Notes: generated by a model from the sequence alone, not told the origin. A stretch of DNA of 13,359 nucleotides from an uncultured Acidimicrobiales bacterium (GCA_937942965.1 CALDGN010000457.1:1-13359); one strand, 5' to 3'; positions 5,058 through 13,000 are shown, numbered from the stretch's first letter. A program made the numbers and translations.

Positions 5058-6683
5058 ATGGTCGCGGTGGATCTTGACGAAGAACGCGCCGCGCTCGAAC
5101 TCGCGCGAACGGCCGCAGCTGACAAGCTGATCGAACTGCGCTCGCGAAAGCTCGTGGCCGCCGATGAGCTGAGCGAGGAGTACATGCAAGCGGTCGTCCG
5201 CGGCGCGATCGAGAAGCTCCAGAACGAACTCACGGTCTTCGGACGCATCGATGACGACGAGCCGTGGCGAGTCGGTTTGTACGGCGTCGAGCAGCGAGGC
5301 AATCAGCTCGTCATCGACTGGCGGGCGCCGTTTGCGCAGGCCTTCTACCGGGCTCGCTTCGAAGACCCGATGGGGCTCGCTCGCCGGGTGAGTTATGTCG
5401 GCGCGATCGACGAGCTGTTCATCGAAGAGTTCGCGACCCACGAGGTGTCCGGCTCCTCGCCGCTCATGGCTGAACTCGACCGAGGTCGAGGCGAGACCAT
5501 GAAGACTGCGGTCGCCACGCTGCAGTCCGAGCAAGACGAGCTCGTCCGTCGGGACCCCGACGAACGCATGGTGCTTCGAGGCGGACCAGGCACGGGCAAG
5601 ACCGTCGTCGGCCTCCACCGGGCCGCGTGGCTCGTTTACAACGACCGGCGGGTGTTGTCGAGCGACATCCTGATCTTGGGCCCGTCCGACCGGTACCTCA
5701 AGTACATCGCCTCGGTCCTGCCGACCTTGGGCGAGAGCAAGGTTCGCCAAACCACCTTCGCTCGGCTCCTGGGAACAACCAGCGAGGTCGGCTCGACGAT
5801 CGACTGGCCGACGGTGCTCGACCGGTTCGAAGCATCGCTTTATGCCCCGCAGCCGCTCAAGGTTCGCTTCAAGCAGGTCAGCCAAGACGACGTCGAGGCC
5901 ATGCTGACGCACGTGCAAGGGTCCTCGCTTCCGTGGCGGGACAAGCGCAAGGGTGTCGAATCGGCGCTGATGCGCCAGACCGGCTTCACGGCCAAAGACG
6001 TGCGCGAAGCCGTCGCCACCGTCATGCCCGCATGCAGCGCGGCCCAAGCCTGGAAGCGCCTCAAGACCGTCGCGACCCTGCGTTCACTCGGCCTCGACGA
6101 CGACACGATCGGGGCGTGGCGGGCAGTCGACGAAGACGGCCCGCTCATGGACGAGCTCAACGCCCGCTTCAACACGTCGGCGACGCGCTATTCGCACGTC
6201 GTTGTTGACGAGGCGCAGGACCTCACCGAGATGCAGCTGCGTGCGGTGCAACGGCGGGCGACCGGCCTAACACTCGTCGGCGATGACGCACAGACCTCGG
6301 CGCCCGGAGCGCTCGGCTTGAGCACAATCGCCGAACGCCTCGGGATCGAAGATGACATTCTGGCGACGGCCTACCGCATGTCGGCCGAGATCGCCGACTG
6401 GCTCAACGAGCATGCGACATCGACCGCGCTTCCGGCGGTGGAACTCATCGGGATCCGCCCGACCGGTCGCGCCGTCGCAACCATCAGCCCGAATGAGATC
6501 GATGCCGTCGCCGCCCGCATGGACAACGAATGGGCCAATGCGCGACTGCTTGCCCACGGCGACGTGTGGGTCCACAAGGGCATCGAGTACGACGCCGTGC
6601 TCGTCGATACCCGAGGCATGGACGCCGCCGAGATCTATCTGGCGGCATCACGTGCCGCCCACGAACTCGTTATCTGTCGCTAA
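5058..6683 (+). CDS. HelD-like UvrD/Rep superfamily ATPase, compact form
   Basis: A 541-aa superfamily 1 helicase-fold ATPase. The region before the ATPase core (LYGVEQRGNQLVIDWRAPFAQAFYRARFEDPMGLARRV, split around residues 74-111) and the LQSEQDELVR segment (155-164) are characteristic of HelD, which binds RNA polymerase and frees it from stalled or inactive complexes. Walker A is GGPGTGKT (175-182), Walker B is VVVDEAQD (381-388), the motif III-like LVGDDAQTS is at 406-414, the motif IV arginine is in AYR (438-440), motif V is HKGIEYD (506-512) and motif VI is SRAAHEL (531-537). The N-terminal helical arm is only about 60 residues. The whole protein is roughly 200 residues shorter than typical HelD proteins (700 or more). 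All ATPase motifs are intact, so this looks like a compact variant rather than a broken gene. A DNA-repair helicase role beside ligA is the alternative. Confidence 0.82.
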   Translation: MVAVDLDEERAALELARTAAADKLIELRSRKLVAADELSEEYMQAVVRGAIEKLQNELTVFGRIDDDEPWRVGLYGVEQRGNQLVIDWRAPFAQAFYRARFEDPMGLARRVSYVGAIDELFIEEFATHEVSGSSPLMAELDRGRGETMKTAVATLQSEQDELVRRDPDERMVLRGGPGTGKTVVGLHRAAWLVYNDRRVLSSDILILGPSDRYLKYIASVLPTLGESKVRQTTFARLLGTTSEVGSTIDWPTVLDRFEASLYAPQPLKVRFKQVSQDDVEAMLTHVQGSSLPWRDKRKGVESALMRQTGFTAKDVREAVATVMPACSAAQAWKRLKTVATLRSLGLDDDTIGAWRAVDEDGPLMDELNARFNTSATRYSHVVVDEAQDLTEMQLRAVQRRATGLTLVGDDAQTSAPGALGLSTIAERLGIEDDILATAYRMSAEIADWLNEHATSTALPAVELIGIRPTGRAVATISPNEIDAVAARMDNEWANARLLAHGDVWVHKGIEYDAVLVDTRGMDAAEIYLAASRAAHELVICR

Positions 6684-6686
6684 TCG

Positions 6687-7103
6687 CTAGTTGGCGTCGA
6701 AGCACCAGGTGTAGGTCTGGACGCTCTGCGGGCCCTGCACGATCAGCCAGTAGTTCACGCGCACACAGTTCTGTTCGGTGAACAGACGCTCGAGGGTCTT
6801 GCCTTCGCCCGGGCTGTATCGCAGCTGATTCAGGGCCGGGACTTCTTGGATTTCCTCTTCGGGGATCGGCACGCCGTTGATGTCGATCTCGGCGGTGTAG
6901 CCAGCCGCGAGGTCGACGACGACATCGCTCTGGAGCACCACGGTGCTCTGGGCAACGGGCGAGACCTCTTGGATCGCAACCGGAAGATCGGTCGTGCGCG
7001 GGTTGCCGAGATACACGACGATTGCCGTGCCAAACAAGGCTGCAGCGAGCGCAAGCGCCCCGATGATGATGAGGCGGTTGGTGCGGGCGGAGGGAAGGTC
7101 CAC
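6687..7103 (-). CDS. Single-pass membrane protein of unknown function
   Basis: A 138-aa protein with a short positive N-terminus (VDLPSARTNR), one membrane helix at about residues 11-32 (LIIIGALALAAALFGTAIVV) and an outer domain of about 100 residues. The outer part is acidic, with the PIPEEEIQEVP stretch, and has two cysteines (in EQNCVRVNYW and YTWCFDAN) that could form a disulfide outside the cell. I recognise no family. The GTG at 7103 is chosen because a TACCCT -10 element ends 7 nt before it and because the membrane helix then follows at once. The frame extends upstream to 7211 but would overlap the kinase control region. It converges with the HelD-like gene (3-nt gap) and is divergent from the PASTA kinase-fold gene. 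Confidence 0.72.
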   Translation of the reverse strand: MDLPSARTNRLIIIGALALAAALFGTAIVVYLGNPRTTDLPVAIQEVSPVAQSTVVLQSDVVVDLAAGYTAEIDINGVPIPEEEIQEVPALNQLRYSPGEGKTLERLFTEQNCVRVNYWLIVQGPQSVQTYTWCFDAN

Positions 7104-7110
7104 ACCACGC

Positions 7111-7116
7111 AGGGTA
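7111..7116 (-). promoter_or_regulatory. -10 element of the membrane protein gene, probably leaderless
   Basis: On the minus strand TACCCT (7116 down to 7111) fits TAnnnT and ends 7 nt before the GTG at 7103. This is the same arrangement as at ligA and the HelD-like gene. No convincing -35 was found. Confidence 0.45.
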
Positions 7117-7221
7117 CGTCCCCGACGGTTCGCTGGGGCAGTCGAACACGCGAGCCGGGTGTCACAGTTCTTCCGCGACAGGACCGCCCAAGAGCGCCGC
7201 TGCAGGAGCAAGATGGGGAAC

Positions 7222-7227
7222 TACGCT
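7222..7227 (+). promoter_or_regulatory. Possible -10 element of the PASTA kinase-fold gene
   Basis: TACGCT fits TAnnnT and ends 9 nt before the ATG at 7237, so the transcript would be leaderless or nearly so. A competing reading is the upstream ATG at 7213, which has AGGAG at 7204-7208 as a close Shine-Dalgarno; in that case this hexamer would be coding sequence. Confidence 0.3.
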
Positions 7228-7236
7228 CAAGGCGCC

Positions 7237-9300
7237 ATGAACCCCTTGGAGCCGACCGATCTGGTCGACCGCATCTTCGGAGAACGGTTCCGAGTCGTTG
7301 GGCGAATCGGAACCGGACCTCACGCTGAAGTCTGCGTTGCCGTCGACCTCGACGTCGGCGAACACGTCGCGCTCAAGGTGTTCGATCAGGCGCTCGGCGA
7401 AGACCCCGACCTTGCCGAACGAGTGATCGAGGCTGTCGACCGGGCGGCCGAAGTCCGCCATGCCACGATCGTCGAGATCATCGACCGCGGCGTGGACGGC
7501 GTGCGCGTCTGGATCGCCACCGAGCTGTGCGCGGGCGGAAGCCTGCGTTCCATGCTCGACCTGGGCGAGCGGCTCACGCCGAGCCAAACGCTCGTGATGA
7601 GCCTTGAGTGCGCCCGGGTGCTCGACCACATCCATACCGAAGGCCAAGTCCATCAAGGGCTCAAGCCCGAGAACATCCTGTTCTCGACCGATCAACGACT
7701 GCGCATCACCGACTTGGGACTCGCCGAAGTGCTGGCCGATGCTCCGCTGGCCGACGCAAACCGGTCCGTCGACCGAGTTCGCTACCTCGCTCCCGAGCAG
7801 TCCGAAGACACCGTCCTTACCGGCGAAGCCGACCTGTATTCGCTCGCACTCCTCGCGAATGAGGCCGTGAGCGGCGAAGCGCCCGCCTCTGCAGACACCG
7901 CAGTCGGCACCTTGGCGCTGCGGCGCACGTCGCCTGCCGTGCTTTCGGCGGATCTCGGAGCGCTGCGCTCTCCGCTCGAGCGGTGCGGTCGAATCCATGC
8001 CAACGAACGGCCCGAAGCCGACGAGCTCACGATCGCATTGCTCGCCGCGGCCGAAACGATGTCACGCCCGGGACCGCTGCCGCTCATCGGCATCCCTGGC
8101 CTCGATCGCCTCGACCCGCCCAAGGCCGCGCACCCAGAACTGATCGAGCCAGTGCCGGTCGAAGTACCCGGCCTCGACGAACCGGTCGAACCGGGGAACC
8201 TCGTCGCGGTCCCCGACGTGCCCGACGAAGCCGAGCGGGTTGGGCTCGAAGACCTCGATCGTGCAGAACCGACCTTCGCGGAGCCAGCCGAGGACCTCGA
8301 CCCGGTCGAGTTCGACGCCCCGGCATCAACGGCGCAGGCTGCGGGTTCGCGGCCGGTATTTCGCCAAGATGCAGAAGACCTCGACGACCATCTGCCGAGC
8401 TGGCCCCTGCTCGCACTGGGCGCATTGGTCGCGCTCGCCATCGCTGCGTGGTTCTTCCTCGGCTCGGCCGGCGGCTCGGGATCCGCATCGGTGCCGAACC
8501 TGATCGGCGCTGACGAAGCCGAACTGGCCGCCCTTGCCGAGGAGAACGAATGGGATATCGACCGCCTCGAGACCCGCCTCAACGGAAGCACGCCCGGGTC
8601 GATCGTCACGCAGGATCCCGCCGCAGGCGCCGACCTCGATGCCGGCGAAACCATCACGATCACCGTGTCGCTCGGCAGCGAGATGGTCGAGATCCCTAAC
8701 GACCTGTCGGGCTTGACCATGGAACAGGCCCGGGATCGCCTGTCGGTCGCGAGTCTGGTACTCGGCGCCGTCACCGAGGAGAACAGCGAGACGGTCGACA
8801 CCGGTTTGGTGATCGACATTGACGAACCCACCCGCCAGAAGCCAGCTGGCGAGTCCGTGGCGCTGCGAATCTCTGCCGGTCCCGAGGCCCGCATCGTTCC
8901 CGATGTGATCGGCACCTCGATCGGCGACGCGACTGCGACGTTGGCTGCGCTTCGCCTTCAGGCCAGCGAGCAGCTCGTTTTCGACCCCTTCGCCGAAGCG
9001 GGCACGGTGCTCGACAGCGCCCCTGGCGCCGGCGAGCTCGTGTCAGCGGACTCCCAAGTCATCTTGCAGGTCAGCGCTGGCCCTGAGCCGGTCGTCGTTC
9101 CCGACGTCACCGACCTCTCGCTTGCCGACGCGGTCGACATCATCGAATCGTTCGGCTTGATCTTTGCCGACACACAGGGCACACCGGGCGAGCCCGTGAT
9201 TGGCACGATCCCAGAGATCGGCACGACGCTCGATGTCGGCAGCGAGGTCACCATCGTGCTCGGCGAGCCGAGCGAAGACGACGAGGACGCCGACGGTTAA
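7237..9300 (+). CDS. Transmembrane PASTA-domain Ser/Thr kinase-fold protein, probable pseudokinase
   Basis: A 687-aa protein laid out like PknB/Stk: a kinase fold (about 18-275), an acidic Pro/Glu/Asp-rich linker (about 280-387), one membrane helix (about 389-409) and four extracellular PASTA repeats (about 416-479, 482-547, 551-615, 619-676). Retained features are the VALK lysine K47, LKPEN (142-146), the metal-binding aspartate D159 as DLG, APE (185-187) and DLYSL (199-203). The catalytic loop reads HQG instead of HRD (139-141), so the catalytic aspartate is glycine. The glycine loop is also poor (GTGPHA). Catalysis is therefore unlikely. By family knowledge PASTA repeats bind muropeptides or lipid II, so a scaffold or sensor role at the cell wall is likely. 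The start at 7237 is preferred; ATG 7213, eight codons longer, is possible. The stop overlaps the convergent SCP2-like gene. Confidence 0.88.
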   Translation: MNPLEPTDLVDRIFGERFRVVGRIGTGPHAEVCVAVDLDVGEHVALKVFDQALGEDPDLAERVIEAVDRAAEVRHATIVEIIDRGVDGVRVWIATELCAGGSLRSMLDLGERLTPSQTLVMSLECARVLDHIHTEGQVHQGLKPENILFSTDQRLRITDLGLAEVLADAPLADANRSVDRVRYLAPEQSEDTVLTGEADLYSLALLANEAVSGEAPASADTAVGTLALRRTSPAVLSADLGALRSPLERCGRIHANERPEADELTIALLAAAETMSRPGPLPLIGIPGLDRLDPPKAAHPELIEPVPVEVPGLDEPVEPGNLVAVPDVPDEAERVGLEDLDRAEPTFAEPAEDLDPVEFDAPASTAQAAGSRPVFRQDAEDLDDHLPSWPLLALGALVALAIAAWFFLGSAGGSGSASVPNLIGADEAELAALAEENEWDIDRLETRLNGSTPGSIVTQDPAAGADLDAGETITITVSLGSEMVEIPNDLSGLTMEQARDRLSVASLVLGAVTEENSETVDTGLVIDIDEPTRQKPAGESVALRISAGPEARIVPDVIGTSIGDATATLAALRLQASEQLVFDPFAEAGTVLDSAPGAGELVSADSQVILQVSAGPEPVVVPDVTDLSLADAVDIIESFGLIFADTQGTPGEPVIGTIPEIGTTLDVGSEVTIVLGEPSEDDEDADG

Positions 9301-9770
9301 GCGGTGATGTCTCGAAGGCGGTTGGCGACCTCTTCGGCCAACGACTGCTGCTCGGCCGTTGGGTCGATGTCCTGGAGCGCCATGATCATCGAGACGTCGC
9401 CTTGGACTTCGATCTCGCCCGACATGAACGAGATCATCAGCATCTCGTATTGCTGGTCGACCAACAGCTGACGAGCGACCTCGTACGGGACCCTGACGCT
9501 GACGTCGGGGTTCTCGATGTGGCCCATCTCGGGGATGAATGACCCCTCGGAGGTGTCGACATGGCCGAGGACTTCGCCCTCGGCAAACGGTGCGTCGATG
9601 ACCGTGACGTTCAGCCGAACCGGCTCATCAGGGGCTTCGACCCGATCGATGTATTCGGCATGCAAGGCGCGTGCCTCGTCGATCCATTCGGGCGAGAGGA
9701 AGGGATGTGCGGCCACCTGCTCACCGTAGACGGTTTCTCCCTGTCTGCCGTCGGAGGGGACCGATAGCAT
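9297..9770 (-). CDS. SCP2-like sterol/lipid carrier domain protein
   Basis: A protein of about 157 aa that reads as a single SCP2 (sterol carrier protein 2) fold, which usually binds lipids or acyl-CoA in a hydrophobic tunnel. Recognisable parts are FLSPEWIDEARALHAEY near the N-terminus, the strand segments VRLNVTVIDAPF and HIENPDVSVRVPYEVARQLL, and the closing FMSGEIEVQGDVSMIMALQ, the conserved end of the fold. It has no signal peptide or membrane helix, so it is probably cytoplasmic. The start is uncertain: ATG 9770, or GTG at 9773, 9782 or 9788 in the same frame, none with a strong Shine-Dalgarno. It is divergent from gatC with only 37 nt between starts, and its stop shares TTAA with the kinase-fold gene. 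Its substrate is unknown. Confidence 0.78.
   Translation of the reverse strand: MLSVPSDGRQGETVYGEQVAAHPFLSPEWIDEARALHAEYIDRVEAPDEPVRLNVTVIDAPFAEGEVLGHVDTSEGSFIPEMGHIENPDVSVRVPYEVARQLLVDQQYEMLMISFMSGEIEVQGDVSMIMALQDIDPTAEQQSLAEEVANRLRDITA
9765..9770 (+). promoter_or_regulatory. Candidate -10 element of the gatCAB operon
   Basis: TAGCAT fits TAnnnT and would start transcription near 9777, about 30 nt before gatC. It overlaps the likely start codon of the divergent SCP2-like gene. The -35 region is not convincing. Confidence 0.35.
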
Positions 9771-9794
9771 CACAACGTGCACACCCACTTTTCC

Positions 9795-9799
9795 GGAGG
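9795..9799 (+). promoter_or_regulatory. Shine-Dalgarno of gatC
   Basis: GGAGG lies 8 nt before the ATG at 9808. It fixes the gatC start and, unlike the leaderless genes to the left, shows this operon uses a led transcript. Confidence 0.7.
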
Positions 9800-9807
9800 T
9801 TCGCCCG

Positions 9808-10110
9808 ATGAGCGGTGAGATCTCCCGTGACGAAGTCGCCCACGTCGCTTCACTCGCCCGTTTGAGCGTTACCGACGACGAGCTGACGACCTTTACCGAT
9901 CAGCTCTGTGTTGTCCTTGAGACCGCAGCCCAGCTGAATGCGCTCGATCTTGACGACGTCGAACCCATGGCCCAGCCGTACCCGCTCGCCAATGTTCTGC
10001 GTGTCGACGAGATCGTGCCCAGCCTCGACCGCGACGAAGTCCTGTCCCAGGCCCCGGCGGCCGAAGAAGGTCGCTTCCGGGTTCCGCCTGCATTGGGAGA
10101 AGCACCGTGA
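9808..10110 (+). CDS. gatC: Asp-tRNA(Asn)/Glu-tRNA(Gln) amidotransferase subunit C
   Basis: A 100-aa subunit that wraps around and stabilises the GatA-GatB interface; it has no catalytic site of its own. It shows the family pattern: N-terminal helices with SRDEVAHVASLARLSVTDDE, the middle motif DDVEPMAQPYPLANVLRVDE (the usual form is VEPTxxxxPLxNVLRxDE) and the C-terminal EGRFRVPPAL. The length is normal. It is the first gene of the gat operon; its stop TGA overlaps the gatA GTG as GTGA. Confidence 0.94.
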   Translation: MSGEISRDEVAHVASLARLSVTDDELTTFTDQLCVVLETAAQLNALDLDDVEPMAQPYPLANVLRVDEIVPSLDRDEVLSQAPAAEEGRFRVPPALGEAP

Positions 10111-11564
10111 GCAGTCCTGTTGAACCTGGCCTGAAGAGCGCCGCCAAGCTGGCCGCTGCCGTACGCGCGGGCGAATCCTCGGCCGCAGATGCGCTGGCCG
10201 CATCGTCGGCCGTCATCGCCGATCGTGACGAAGAGGTCCATGCGTTCTTGCACCTGATGACGGAACGGGCCGAGGCCCAAGCTGCCGCCGTCGACGCCAA
10301 GATCGCTGCTGGCGAAGACGCCGGTCCTTTGGCTGGTGTGCCGATTGCGCTCAAAGACAACATGTGCACCCGTGGAGCGCCGACGACGTGCAGTTCCAAG
10401 ATTCTTGAGGGCTGGCACCCGCCCTACGACGCCACCGTCATCGGCCGGCTCGAAGCGGCCGGCGCAATCATGGTCGGCAAGACCAACCTCGACGAATTCG
10501 CGATGGGATCGTCAACCGAGAACTCGGCCTTCGGCCCAACCCGCAACCCCCTCGACACAAGCCGCGTGCCCGGTGGGTCGAGTGGCGGTTCGGCTGCTGC
10601 GGTCGCCGCCGGCTACGTGCCCCTGTCGCTCGGCAGCGACACCGGTGGCTCCATTCGCCAGCCCGCCGCACTCTGCGGCGTCGTCGGCGTCAAGCCGACC
10701 TACGGTGCCGTCTCTCGCTACGGCTTGATCGCCTTCGCGAGCTCACTCGACCAGATCGGCCCCTTCGCCCACACGGTCGAAGACGCCGCACTCTGCTTCG
10801 ACGTGATCAGTGGTCACGACCAGCTCGACGCGACCTCGATCCCGGAACCACTCGCACCGACGCTGCCGAACTTGCACGACGGCGTCGAAGGCGTGCGCGT
10901 CGGCATCATCGACGAACTGATGGGCGAGGGCATCGAGCCCGACGTTCGCCGTCGCACCGAACAAGCCGCCGAGGCGCTCGCTGCCGCCGGCGCGATCGTC
11001 GACACCGTCAGCGTGCCAGCGACGATCTACGGCCTGGCTGCGTACTACCTGATCGCTCCCGCCGAAGCGTCGAGCAACCTCGCTCGCTACGACGGTGTGC
11101 GCTACGGCCAACGTGTCGACGGCGCCAATGTCGCCACGATGAACACCAACACCCGCTCGGCTGGCTTCGGCGACGAGGTCAAGCGCCGCATCATGCTCGG
11201 CACCTACGCCCTGTCGTCGGGCTACTACGACGCCTATTACGGCAAGGCGCAGCGTGTCCGCACGCTCATCTCGAACGAGTTCGATGCGGCCTACGAGAAC
11301 TTCGACTTGCTGCTGTCGCCGACGTCGCCGTCGACGGCATTCGAACTCGGCGCCAAGTCCGATCCGATGTCGCTGTACATGTGCGACGTCTGCACGATTC
11401 CGTCGAACCTCGCCGGCCACCCGGCCATGTCGGTGCCGTTCGGTGTCGGCGACGACGGCCTTCCTGTCGGTGTGCAGGTGCTCGGCCCAATGCTGCAAGA
11501 ACCTCGCATGTTCCAGGCAGCCCAAGTGCTCGAGAACGCAGCAGCTTCGGGAGGAGCGGCATGA
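10107..11564 (+). CDS. gatA: Asp-tRNA(Asn)/Glu-tRNA(Gln) amidotransferase subunit A (glutaminase)
   Basis: A 485-aa amidase-signature enzyme that releases ammonia from glutamine and passes it to GatB. The Ser-cisSer-Lys triad is complete: K83 in ALKDN, S158 in the glycine/serine signature GGSSGGSAAA, and the nucleophile S182 in GSDTGGSIRQPAALCG. Further family landmarks are VGKTNLDEFAMGSSTENSAF and VKPTYGAVSRYGLIAFASSLDQ in the middle, and GHPAMSVPFG near the end. The GTG at 10107 is fixed by the overlap with gatC and by GGGAGA at 10095-10100, 6 nt before it. The stop overlaps the gatB ATG. Confidence 0.97.
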   Translation: MSSPVEPGLKSAAKLAAAVRAGESSAADALAASSAVIADRDEEVHAFLHLMTERAEAQAAAVDAKIAAGEDAGPLAGVPIALKDNMCTRGAPTTCSSKILEGWHPPYDATVIGRLEAAGAIMVGKTNLDEFAMGSSTENSAFGPTRNPLDTSRVPGGSSGGSAAAVAAGYVPLSLGSDTGGSIRQPAALCGVVGVKPTYGAVSRYGLIAFASSLDQIGPFAHTVEDAALCFDVISGHDQLDATSIPEPLAPTLPNLHDGVEGVRVGIIDELMGEGIEPDVRRRTEQAAEALAAAGAIVDTVSVPATIYGLAAYYLIAPAEASSNLARYDGVRYGQRVDGANVATMNTNTRSAGFGDEVKRRIMLGTYALSSGYYDAYYGKAQRVRTLISNEFDAAYENFDLLLSPTSPSTAFELGAKSDPMSLYMCDVCTIPSNLAGHPAMSVPFGVGDDGLPVGVQVLGPMLQEPRMFQAAQVLENAAASGGAA

Positions 11565-13000
11565 GCGATACGACCGAAACCAAGCAGGTGCTGCCCGACG
11601 GCTGGGAAATGGTCATCGGCCTCGAAGTCCACGTCGAGCTCGCCACCAAGACCAAGCTGTTCTGCGGTTGCGCCAATCACTTCGGCGACGAGCCGAACAC
11701 CAACATCTGCCCGACTTGTCTCGGTCTGCCGGGTTCGCTCCCGGTGCCGAACGAACAAGCGGTTCACTTCGCCATGGTTCTCGGTCGGGCACTTGGTTGC
11801 AGCGTCGAGCCTGGGATCTTCGCCCGGAAGAACTACTTCTACCCGGACATGCCCAAGGACTACCAGACCACCCAGTACGAAGAGCCGACCAACGAGCACG
11901 GTGCCATCACGCTGCCCGACGGGCGCGTCATTGCGATCGAGCGGGCCCACATCGAAGAGGACACGGGCAAGTCGACCCACCTGGGCGGCGGCGGTCGCAT
12001 CCACGACGCCACGGCCACCCTCGTTGACTACAACCGAGCAGGCGTGCCGCTCGTCGAGGTCGTGAGCGGCCCCGAGATGCGCAACGCCGACGAAGCTCGC
12101 GCGTACGTGGCCGAGCTTCGTGACATCTTGCTGGCGACGGGCGTGAGCGATGCCCGCATGGAAGAAGGCTCCATGCGCGTCGACGCCAACGTGTCGGTGC
12201 GTCCGGTTGGCAGCGACGAGCTGCGGACCCGGTGCGAGATCAAGAACATCAACTCGCTGCGTTCGCTCGGCCGGGCCATCAACTACGAGGCTCGCCGTCA
12301 CGTCGACCTGTGGACGAACAGCGATCAGCCGAACCAAGAGACGCGCCACTGGGACGAAGAAGGCGGCCGCACGACCCCGGGCCGATCCAAAGAAGACGCC
12401 GAGGACTACCGCTACTTCGCCTGCCCTGACTTGCCGCCGCTCGTGCCAACGGCCGAAACGATTGCCGGTATCGACGAGTCAATGCCTGCGCTTCCGGCGG
12501 CTCGCCGAGCTGCACTCGCCGCCGCTGCAGGTGTGGGCGAAGCCGACACGCTGCTTGCGATCGAACGCGGCCTCGACGGCCTCGCGTGCGAGACGATCGC
12601 CGCCGGTGGTGACGCCACTGCGGTCATGAAGCATGTCGACCAGAACTTGGCCGAGGGCCAGGGCGAACTGACCGCAGCTTCGTTTGCAGCGCTCGTGTCG
12701 ATGGAAGCCGACGGTGCGCTCAGCTCGACCCAGGTCAAGACCGTGCTCGCCGAGCTCGTCGCCAATGGTGGCGAGCCGGCTGCGATCGCCGAGTCGATGG
12801 GCTTCGAAGCGATGGACACCGGTGAACTCGACGGCCTGCTCGATCAGCTCATCGGCGACAACCCCGACGAGTGGGGTCGCTTCCTCGAAGGCGACAACAA
12901 GGTTCAGGGTTTCTTCGTCGGCCAGATCATGAAGGCGACCCAAGGCAAGGCTGACGGCAAGATCGTCAACCAGCTCATGCGCCAACGCGCGCAGGGCTGA
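11561..13000 (+). CDS. gatB: Asp-tRNA(Asn)/Glu-tRNA(Gln) amidotransferase subunit B
   Basis: A 479-aa subunit that phosphorylates and amidates the misacylated tRNA. The N-terminal catalytic cradle shows VIGLEVHVEL (18-27), a zinc site of four cysteines (C35, C37, C50, C53), FYPDMPKDYQTTQYEEP, RAHIEEDTGKSTH, the NRAGVPLVEVVSGPEMR core and MEEGSMRVDANVS. EDYRYFACPDLPPL closes this domain. The helical and YqeY-like tRNA-binding tail (about 330-479) ends in QGFFVGQIMKATQGKADGKI. The ATG at 11561 has a strong Shine-Dalgarno (GGGAGGAG, 11549-11556) and overlaps the gatA stop as ATGA. The frame is open upstream inside gatA but that part is noise. Its presence implies that at least one of Gln-tRNA or Asn-tRNA is made by the indirect route. 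Confidence 0.97.
   Translation: MSDTTETKQVLPDGWEMVIGLEVHVELATKTKLFCGCANHFGDEPNTNICPTCLGLPGSLPVPNEQAVHFAMVLGRALGCSVEPGIFARKNYFYPDMPKDYQTTQYEEPTNEHGAITLPDGRVIAIERAHIEEDTGKSTHLGGGGRIHDATATLVDYNRAGVPLVEVVSGPEMRNADEARAYVAELRDILLATGVSDARMEEGSMRVDANVSVRPVGSDELRTRCEIKNINSLRSLGRAINYEARRHVDLWTNSDQPNQETRHWDEEGGRTTPGRSKEDAEDYRYFACPDLPPLVPTAETIAGIDESMPALPAARRAALAAAAGVGEADTLLAIERGLDGLACETIAAGGDATAVMKHVDQNLAEGQGELTAASFAALVSMEADGALSSTQVKTVLAELVANGGEPAAIAESMGFEAMDTGELDGLLDQLIGDNPDEWGRFLEGDNKVQGFFVGQIMKATQGKADGKIVNQLMRQRAQG

Noticed and set aside
5016..6047. A 343-codon open frame opposite the HelD-like gene
   Set aside because: Antisense shadow; the sense strand carries all helicase motifs in order.
7782..8915. 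A 377-codon open frame opposite the PASTA kinase-fold gene
   Set aside because: Ser/Gly/Arg-rich shadow translation opposite clear kinase, membrane and PASTA sequence. No start signal or family was seen.
10107..11564. GatA as a generic amidase rather than part of GatCAB
   Set aside because: It is flanked by coupled gatC and gatB, so the amidotransferase role is clear.
11291..12349. A 352-codon open frame opposite gatA/gatB
   Set aside because: It crosses the gatA-gatB junction antisense to two highly conserved proteins. It has no family features.
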